This document shows positions 57,492 to 64,000 of a DNA stretch of 64,000 nucleotides, piece by piece. The notes beneath the pieces are model-generated. The model was not told the DNA's origin, searched no databases, and was given only the letters and a program-made list of their open reading frames with translations. The position numbers and the translations under genes were made by a program. Location: assembly GCA_020633435.1 (NCBI GenBank), contig JACKDP010000003.1:806001-870000 (forward strand), written 5' to 3'. The stretch comes from Myxococcales bacterium (GTDB lineage: Bacteria > Myxococcota_A > Bradymonadia > UBA7976 > UBA1532). Within the stretch, counting starts at the first letter, position 1, and every line of letters starts with the position of its first letter.

Positions 57492-58330
57492 CAGACGTCC
57501 CGCCGCTTGAAGAGGGTGGAGCCGATGAGGCCGGCGACGACGGTGACCACCGCCATGTGGGCGACGGCCTTGCCCAGGGTGACCAGCTCGTCGGAGGCCA
57601 GATCGAACTTCAGGGCGCTGGGGGACAGGTACTCGATGCTGGCGACGGCGGGCGCGGCCCACGAGCCGATGGCCGAGATGAGCCAGACCACCATGTAGAA
57701 CGCCAGCGTGACCACCAGGCCCAGGCCCGCGTGGCCCGTGAGCGCGCTCGTCAGGCCGTTCAGCGCGATGAACGGCACCGCGAAGAGCGTGAGCGTCAGC
57801 CAGATGCGGCCGAAGTAGAGCAGATCGCCGGCGCCCAGGGCGCCGCCCCAGAGGGCGGCCCCGCCGATGAGCCCGCAGAGAACGGCCATGGCCACGCCGT
57901 AGAAGAACACGGCGCCCAGCGTCTTGCCCCAGTACAGGCTGGCCCGGTCCGTCCGCAGGAGCAGATACCGGATGTGCCGCGTCTGGATGTCGCTGCCCGT
58001 CTGATCCGCCGTCCCCAGGATGGCCAGCAGCGGGTTGACGGCCAGCCCCACGAAGAAGAAGACCAGCGCGAAGGGCGCGTGCTCTCCGATCATCTTCGCG
58101 AGGGCGTCGGGCTCGATGTCGACGAGCCAGCCGACGAAGCCGGTGAGGATCTTGCTGGCCGGGTCATCCCCGGCGAGCGACGTGGCCTCCCGCACCTCGG
58201 CCGCCCAGCGGACGAGCTTGAGGGCCACGTAGGCATAGATGATGGTCGCCAGGGCCATGAAGAGGACGCCGCCGGTGCTCCGGGCGAGGCGTGCCACTTC
58301 AAAGCGGGCGATGATGCGGATGTTGCGCAT
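57491..58330 (-). CDS. ABC transporter permease (ABC-2 type)
   Basis: The 279-residue protein has about six membrane segments, starting with a helix at about 16-38 (LARSTGGVLFMALATIIYAY) and ending in a helix followed by KRRDV. This is the typical size of an ABC-2 permease; there is a long periplasmic loop after the first helix. The start is ATG at 58330; an ATG at 58348 (MLSRCP) is an alternative. It is the permease partner of the ATPase encoded immediately downstream. Confidence 0.88.
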   Translation of the reverse strand: MRNIRIIARFEVARLARSTGGVLFMALATIIYAYVALKLVRWAAEVREATSLAGDDPASKILTGFVGWLVDIEPDALAKMIGEHAPFALVFFFVGLAVNPLLAILGTADQTGSDIQTRHIRYLLLRTDRASLYWGKTLGAVFFYGVAMAVLCGLIGGAALWGGALGAGDLLYFGRIWLTLTLFAVPFIALNGLTSALTGHAGLGLVVTLAFYMVVWLISAIGSWAAPAVASIEYLSPSALKFDLASDELVTLGKAVAHMAVVTVVAGLIGSTLFKRRDV

Positions 58331-58492
58331 GGGGCAACGGGATAGCATGGAAGGCGGGGGGGCGAAAGGTGCAACCACGCCTCGCGCCGGCCGGCTGGCG
58401 TCCCTCGTCATGGGATGTGACGATGGCGACGGGCGAGCCCGGCGACGCGGCGGCGCCCCCCGGGACGCGTTGATCAGGAAGGACTCTTCGCC

Positions 58493-59293
58493 GTGAGCAG
58501 CCCCCTCTCCCAGCCGGAAGTCTGGCAGGCCGTCGCCCCCCACTACGCCGCCGAGCTCGTGCCCACCTTCGAGCACTACGCCAACGAGGCCCTGGATCTC
58601 GCGGGCGTCGGCGCCGGCCAGTCCGTGCTCGACGTGGCCTGCGGCCCCGGGACGCTGGCGTTCCTGGCCGCCCGCCGCGGCGCCGAGGTCATGGCCGTCG
58701 ACTTCTGCGCCGGCATGATCGGCGAGCTGGCCGCCCGGCTGGCCGAGACGCCGGCGGCCATCGAGGCCCGGGTCGCGGACGGCATGGACCTGCCCCTTGA
58801 GTCGGGCGCCTTCGACGCCGCCTTCTCCATGTTCGGGCTGATGTTCTTCCCCGACCGGGCGCGCGGCTTCGCCGAGCTGCACCGCGTCCTGCGCCCGGGG
58901 GGCGTGGCCGTCGTGTCGAGCTGGCAGCCCATGGCCGACGTGCCGCTGATGACGACCACGTTCGGGGCCCTGACGGCCGACCTGCCGCCGAGCCCTCCGC
59001 GGGCCATGCCCCTCGTGGCGGCCGAGGCCTACGCCACCGAGATGGGCGCCGCGGGCTTCGTCGACGTGCAGGTCGTCGCCACCCGCTACCCCGTCGAGGC
59101 GCCCACCATCGGCGCGTTCCTCGACTCGATGGAGCGGACGAACGCGGCCCTCATCCCCGTGCGGGCCGCGCTGGGCCCGAGCGGCTGGGCCCAGGCGCGC
59201 GCCCGCGCCGAGGCCGCCCTCGCGGCCGCGTTCGGTGATGGTCCCCTGGTGGGCGACTTCCCCGCCTGGATCGGCTGGGGCCGCAAGGCCTGA
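58493..59293 (+). CDS. SAM-dependent methyltransferase (class I)
   Basis: The 266-residue protein carries motif I VLDVACGPGTLAFLA (about residues 44-58), the acidic post-I AVDFCAGM, and SGAFDAAFSMFGLMFFPDRARG with the following LRPGG turn, all typical of UbiE/COQ5-type methyltransferases. GTG at 58493 has AGGAAGGA upstream. Its substrate could be a quinone, lipid or small metabolite. It is on the strand opposite to both neighbours, and converges with the export operon 16 bases downstream. Confidence 0.92.
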   Translation: MSSPLSQPEVWQAVAPHYAAELVPTFEHYANEALDLAGVGAGQSVLDVACGPGTLAFLAARRGAEVMAVDFCAGMIGELAARLAETPAAIEARVADGMDLPLESGAFDAAFSMFGLMFFPDRARGFAELHRVLRPGGVAVVSSWQPMADVPLMTTTFGALTADLPPSPPRAMPLVAAEAYATEMGAAGFVDVQVVATRYPVEAPTIGAFLDSMERTNAALIPVRAALGPSGWAQARARAEAALAAAFGDGPLVGDFPAWIGWGRKA

Positions 59294-59308
59294 ACCTTCC
59301 TCGGGTTT

Positions 59309-60142
59309 TCAGGGTGCGGGTGGGCGCCGCGCGGCGATGGCCAGGGCCAGGGCCGGCGGCAGCGGATCCCCCGTGGGCACGCCCGCGAGGGGCGCGCCCA
59401 GCGCCGGCGCCTCGATGACGGGCACCCCGGCGGCCTCGGCCTCCGCCACGAGCGCCCGGCCGCCATGCCGCAGCAGGCGGGGCGGGTCCAGCGACACCGC
59501 GCAGGCCAGATCGCCCGCCCAGACCACGGCGTCGCCCAGGGGCAGATCGGCCCGGGCCAGGGCGCCGAGGGCGGCCCGCACCTCGGGGGAGGCGGCGTCG
59601 GGCGGCCGGCGGGGCGGCGGATCGGGGGCCACCCGCTCGCGCCAGCGCGCCCGCCCGCGGGCCCGATCCCAGGCGGCGAGGGGCACGCCCAGGGTCACGG
59701 CCAGGCCGAGGGCCAGCAGAGGCAGCGTCACCAGCAGGCGCCCCGGATCCCGCCCGCCGGCCTGCTGGAGCAGCGCCGGCAGCACGGCGAGGACGACGGC
59801 GGCGATGAGCAGCGCGGCCAGCCCGAGCGTCCGCGGGCCCCCGCCGCGGCGGACCCGCAGGCGCAGCGCGGGCGTGGGCCGATCGACGAGCAGGTGCGCC
59901 GCGGCGGCGCCGAACAAGGCGCCCAGAGCGCCGAGCCCGACGGTGGGCCCGATGGCCCCCGGCAGGGCGTCGAGGGCCGCGGCGTCCAGCCCGAAGCCGG
60001 CGGCGGCGAGGGCCCGCCAGGGCGTGAAGGCCGCGCCCGTGGCCGCCCCGAGCACCCCGCCCGCGACCGTCAGCAGCCCCACCAGGGCCGGCGCGCGGGG
60101 CCCGTCGCCCTCGCGCCGGGCGCGGTCGAGGCGGTCATCCAT
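59309..60142 (-). CDS. flhB: FlhB/SctU-like export switch protein lacking the NPTH motif
   Basis: The 277-residue protein has a short basic N-terminus (RLDRARREGDGPRAPAL), four membrane segments (about 20-40, 65-88, 105-126, 136-157), the basic linker (AAWDRARGRARWRERV) and a C-terminal cytoplasmic domain that aligns throughout with FlhB: SPEVRAALGALARADL, then VVWAGDLACAVSL, AEAAGVPVIEAPALGAPL and PTGDPLPPALALAIA. The place of the autocleavage motif NPTH is taken by WAGD (208-211). The protein is about 70 residues shorter than usual. It should form the export-gate cytoplasmic switch, but substrate switching by self-cleavage is not possible. ATG at 60142 overlaps the Nudix gene by eight bases. 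Confidence 0.82.
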   Translation of the reverse strand: MDDRLDRARREGDGPRAPALVGLLTVAGGVLGAATGAAFTPWRALAAAGFGLDAAALDALPGAIGPTVGLGALGALFGAAAAHLLVDRPTPALRLRVRRGGGPRTLGLAALLIAAVVLAVLPALLQQAGGRDPGRLLVTLPLLALGLAVTLGVPLAAWDRARGRARWRERVAPDPPPRRPPDAASPEVRAALGALARADLPLGDAVVWAGDLACAVSLDPPRLLRHGGRALVAEAEAAGVPVIEAPALGAPLAGVPTGDPLPPALALAIAARRPPAP

Positions 60143-60563
60143 CGGCGTCGGGGAAGGCGTGGCCCAGCAGCCAGCCCGTCGCGACGCCGGCCAGGGGCGT
60201 CGGGGCCTCGGCCGGGTGGGCGATCCAGCGGGCGTCGACGTGCTCGTGGGAGAGGCGCACGGCGCCGTGGGTGGCCTCCAGCAGGAAGCCGTGGATGCGG
60301 TAGACGCGGCGACGAGCGGGCAGGGGGGAGTCGATGGCGCCGACGGCCCGGACGATGCGGGCCTCGATGCCGGTTTCCTCATGGATTTCGCGGAGTACCG
60401 CGACGTCGAGCGGCTCGCGCCCCCCGACCGGCAGGGCGTCGACGTGCCCGCCCGGGAAGCACCAGGCGCCGGCGAAGGAGCGATCCGTGGGGCTGCGGCG
60501 CAGCAGGAGGACGCGGCCCCCGTGGCGGACGGCGCCGATGCAGGCCTCGATGATCTCAGCCAC
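60135..60563 (-). CDS. Nudix hydrolase inside the export-gate operon
   Basis: The 142-residue protein contains a Nudix box (FPGGHVD, then GGREPL and REIHEETGI) and flanking strands of the Nudix fold (ACIGAVRHGGRVLLLRR, RVYRIHGFLLE). It should hydrolyse a nucleoside diphosphate linked to another moiety. GTG at 60563 overlaps the FliR-like gene by eight bases, and its stop at 60135 overlaps the FlhB-like start. It is transcribed in the middle of the export genes, which is unusual and suggests a linked role, or simple insertion into the operon. Confidence 0.9.
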   Translation of the reverse strand: MAEIIEACIGAVRHGGRVLLLRRSPTDRSFAGAWCFPGGHVDALPVGGREPLDVAVLREIHEETGIEARIVRAVGAIDSPLPARRRVYRIHGFLLEATHGAVRLSHEHVDARWIAHPAEAPTPLAGVATGWLLGHAFPDADG

Positions 60564-61167
60564 CGCGCAGGGCCTCCCGCCAGAGGTCGCCCATGACGTC
60601 GAGCAGCAGGGGCAACAGGGCGATGAGGACGAGCACGGCGGCGAGCGGGCGGGCCGCGAGGAGGGCCTGGCCGTGGCGGGCGCCGCCGAGGCGATCGACG
60701 AAGGCGGCGAGGGGGCCGAGGGCGAGGGCGGTGAGCCAGGCGGGCAGGCCGAGCAGCAGGGCGGCGTAGAAGAGGCCGCCCCCGGCGCTGGCCAGAGCGG
60801 CGGCGTCGGGCCAGGGGGCCGGGGGCAGGGCGCGGAAGCTCTCGGCCAGGGCGCCGAGCCAGAGCAGGGGGCCCCCGACGGCGAAGAAGACGGCCCACGA
60901 CCAGGTGGTGCCGGCGTGGGCCAGCGCCGGCGGGCCGTCGCCCCGCAGGCCAGCGGCGGCGTGGGCGGGCAGGCTGGCCAGGACGCCGAGCAGCGCACCC
61001 AGGGCCAGCTCGGCGACGAGCGCGGTGGGCGTGAAGGGCGCCGCGACGGGCAGGTGGCCGGCGAGCCAGAGCGCGGCGCCGGCCCCGAGCAGCAGCCGCA
61101 CGACGACGCCGCCAATGGGCAGCAGCGCGAAGGCGGCCAGCACGCGGGCGGCCACCACCCAGCTCAT
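60556..61167 (-). CDS. fliR: FliR/SctT-like export-gate membrane protein
   Basis: The 203-residue product is almost entirely hydrophobic with about six membrane segments, as expected for FliR/SctT, which is usually about 260 residues. The identification rests mainly on its place after FliP- and FliQ-like genes and before the FlhB-like one, on its membrane topology, and on the loop LALGPLAAFVDRLGG; sequence similarity alone is weaker than for FliP and FliQ. ATG at 61167 overlaps the FliQ-like stop by four bases. Confidence 0.75.
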   Translation of the reverse strand: MSWVVAARVLAAFALLPIGGVVVRLLLGAGAALWLAGHLPVAAPFTPTALVAELALGALLGVLASLPAHAAAGLRGDGPPALAHAGTTWSWAVFFAVGGPLLWLGALAESFRALPPAPWPDAAALASAGGGLFYAALLLGLPAWLTALALGPLAAFVDRLGGARHGQALLAARPLAAVLVLIALLPLLLDVMGDLWREALRGG

Positions 61168-61415
61168 GGGCCGCCCCAGGCCAGGCGGGCGAAGTCCACG
61201 ACGGCCGCGGCGATGCGCGGCCCCGCCACCACCAGCACCAGCACGACGGCGAGGAGCCGCGGCACCTGGCCCAGCGCCGCGTCCTGCCAGCCCGTCACGG
61301 CCTGCAGGATGCCGCCGATCACGCCCGCCAGGAGGCCGGCCCCCACGATGGGCAGGGCCAGCCAGGCCGCGAGGCCGAGGCCCGAGAGCACCACGTCGAG
61401 GGTCGTCGGATCCAT
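61164..61415 (-). CDS. fliQ: FliQ/SctS-like export-gate membrane protein
   Basis: The 83-residue protein has two membrane hairpin helices and the FliQ-type core (LPIVGAGLLAGVIGGILQAV, then TGWQDAALGQVPRLLAVVL, VAGPRI). Length is typical (about 85-90). FliQ forms the outer part of the export-gate complex with FliP and FliR. ATG at 61415 lies three bases after the FliP-like stop. Confidence 0.88.
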   Translation of the reverse strand: MDPTTLDVVLSGLGLAAWLALPIVGAGLLAGVIGGILQAVTGWQDAALGQVPRLLAVVLVLVVAGPRIAAAVVDFARLAWGGP

Positions 61416-61418
61416 GCG

Positions 61419-62042
61419 CTAACCATACGATCGGACGAAGCCGCGCACGAGCAGCCCCCAGCCATCCGCCGCCACGAAGAGCAGCAGCTTGAACGGCAGG
61501 GCGATCAGCGTCGGCGGGAGGAGCGAGAAGCCCACGGTCGTCAGCGTCGAGGCGACCAGCAGATCGACGATGAGGAAGGGCAGCAGCAGCAGCACCCCGA
61601 GCTGGAAGGCGGCCTGCAGCTCGCTCAGCAGGAAGGCGGCGACGCGGTCCGCGGGCGAGGGGCGGGCCAGCTCGGCGGTGGGATCGAGGGCGACGGCGGC
61701 CTCCATCACCAGGGCCTGGCGGTCGGGGGGCGTGTGGGCGACGAGGAAGTCTTCGAGGACGGGCCAGGCGCGCTCGGCGGCGGCGGCCCAGGCCGCGGGA
61801 TCCTCGCCGGGCAGGGGCCCCACGGCCTCCGCCGCGTCGCGGGCGACGGGGGCCATGACGAGGGCGGCCAGCACGGCCGCGAGCCCGGCCACCACCGACG
61901 CCGGCAGGGCCCCGGGCACCCCCAGGCCGCCGCGCAGAATCCCCAGGAGAATCGAGGCCTTGGCGAAGGCGGTCGCGGTGACGGCGAGGAGCGGCAGGGC
62001 GCTGCCGACCACGAGCCAGACCACCAGGTTCTCGCCGTTCAC
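61419..62042 (-). CDS. fliP: FliP/SctR-like export-gate membrane protein
   Basis: The C-terminal half of this 207-residue protein is unmistakably FliP/SctR: LSELQAAFQLGVLLLLPFL, IVDLLVASTLTTVGF, LLPPTLIALPFKLLLFVAAD and GWGLLVRGFV. The N-terminal part has the usual first helices and the FAKASILLGILRGGLG segment. The signal peptide seen in many FliP proteins is absent, and a 30-residue Ala-rich periplasmic loop (DAAEAVGPLP ... AAAERAW) replaces the usual one. It should form the pentameric core of the type III export channel. The start at 62042 overlaps the FliO-like gene by four bases. Confidence 0.93.
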   Translation of the reverse strand: MNGENLVVWLVVGSALPLLAVTATAFAKASILLGILRGGLGVPGALPASVVAGLAAVLAALVMAPVARDAAEAVGPLPGEDPAAWAAAAERAWPVLEDFLVAHTPPDRQALVMEAAVALDPTAELARPSPADRVAAFLLSELQAAFQLGVLLLLPFLIVDLLVASTLTTVGFSLLPPTLIALPFKLLLFVAADGWGLLVRGFVRSYG

Positions 62043-62278
62043 GCCGCGGGCCCCGTCAGGTCGGCGACGAGGCGCACCCCGTCACGGCCGCTCGCGACCA
62101 GCAGGCGCCGGCCCTCGGCCTCGACGATCCAGAGGGTGTTGCCCGCGTCGAGGCGGCGGGCGGCGCGCACCTGGATGGCCTGATCGGCGGGCGGGAGGCC
62201 GTGGCGGCGTCGGATCCACAGGGCGAGGCCGCTGAAGACCAGCAGGAGCAGGACGACCCAGGCGAGGCTGGCGCCCAC
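62039..62278 (-). CDS. FliO-like small membrane protein
   Basis: The 79-residue protein has one N-terminal membrane helix (LAWVVLLLLVFSGLALWI) followed by a cytoplasmic domain (QVRAARRLDAGNTLWIVEAEGRRLL, VRLVADL) that resembles FliO: a pair of strands with the RRLLL motif and a DGVRLV end. FliO assists FliP assembly in flagella and is absent from injectisomes, so its presence argues for a flagellar-type ancestry. The identification is moderate because the protein is small. It lies six bases after the GH57 stop. Confidence 0.7.
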   Translation of the reverse strand: MGASLAWVVLLLLVFSGLALWIRRRHGLPPADQAIQVRAARRLDAGNTLWIVEAEGRRLLVASGRDGVRLVADLTGPAA

Positions 62279-62284
62279 GGCGCG

Positions 62285-63867
<1,583 letters not shown>

Positions 63868-63871
<4 letters not shown>

Positions 63872-64000
63872 CGGGCGCCCTCCGACGGCAGCAGGTGGTT
63901 GCTCCCCACCACGCGGTGCAGATCCGACATGGGCGCCGGCGCGGCGTCGGTCGCCCCGGCCGGGAAGGCCTGCCCCAGGGTGAACGCCTGGAGGGCGGGC
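63868..64000 (-). CDS. 3' end of an unknown gene, cut by the right edge
   Basis: The frame is open from the window edge to TGA at 63870-63868 and gives 43 residues (ALQAFTLGQAFPAGATDAAP, ending LLPSEGAR). It overlaps the GH57 start by four bases in the ATGA form, so it belongs to the same operon. The visible tail is Ala/Pro-rich and not identifiable; it does not resemble FlhA, FliN or FliI C-termini. Confidence 0.65.

Overview
The window is very GC-rich (well above two thirds G+C by eye) and densely coded on both strands. It looks like chromosomal DNA of a myxobacterium-like (Myxococcota or 'deltaproteobacterial') Gram-negative. The evidence is about nine predicted lipoproteins, Cys-rich, proline-rich and PPC-type extracellular domains, a Ser/Thr kinase fused to an FGE-sulfatase domain, a caspase-like peptidase, a MopE-type repeat protein, an NtrC-type regulator with a sigma-54 promoter elsewhere in the window, and a tmRNA tag ending ELALAA. 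No integrase, transposase, CRISPR array, rRNA or tRNA was seen. The assignment is an inference from gene content.

Layout. 1-8.4 kb: a large unknown protein (cut by the left edge) overlapping a beta-propeller/ASH-domain protein with a C-terminal membrane tail, then small unknown secreted or lipoproteins. 8.4-12.9 kb: a type IIA topoisomerase pair (parE/parC-like). 13.0-20.1 kb: a transglutaminase-like protein, then a caspase-like, Ser/Thr kinase-FGE and ECF sigma cluster. 20.2-26.4 kb: a lipoprotein, unknown proteins, and a multicopper oxidase translationally coupled to a CxxCH (cytochrome-like) lipoprotein. 26.5-26.9 kb: tmRNA (ssrA) with a readable tag. 27-28.2 kb: a probable ADP-ribosyltransferase of the Arg-Ser-Glu (cholera/pertussis/pierisin) class. 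28.2-30.6 kb: an outer-membrane barrel and an NtrC-type regulator. 30.8-36 kb: a thioredoxin-fold lipoprotein, a CAP-domain lipoprotein, a sphingomyelin-synthase-like PAP2 membrane protein, a GNAT and a membrane-anchored unknown.

36.1-37.5 kb: a sigma-70 family factor behind a textbook sigma-54 promoter. 37.5-43.1 kb: a four-gene overlapping operon (PhaR-like regulator; a fusion of aldo/keto reductase, PNKP-like kinase and HAD phosphatase; HEAT-repeat lipoprotein; DegT-type aminotransferase). 43.2-46.7 kb: a zinc-ribbon/DUF3426-like protein, a repeat protein and a VWA lipoprotein. 46.7-49.0 kb: a stretch of visibly lower GC with a secreted unknown and a MopE-like lipoprotein interrupted at a 12-base homopolymer. 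49.8-55.4 kb: recB-recD without recC. 55.4-59.3 kb: a frameshifted FIST-domain gene, a two-gene ABC exporter and a methyltransferase.

59.3-64 kb: the most unusual part. One minus-strand operon runs from an unknown gene and a GH57 glucan branching enzyme into a compact set of type III export-gate genes (FliO-like, FliP, FliQ, FliR, a Nudix hydrolase, FlhB/SctU-like). No flhA, ATPase, rod, hook, needle or secretin gene is visible, and the FlhB-like protein lacks the NPTH autocleavage motif. This is the best candidate for an undescribed system in the window. The second is the three-domain reductase-kinase-phosphatase fusion at 40.2-42.5 kb.
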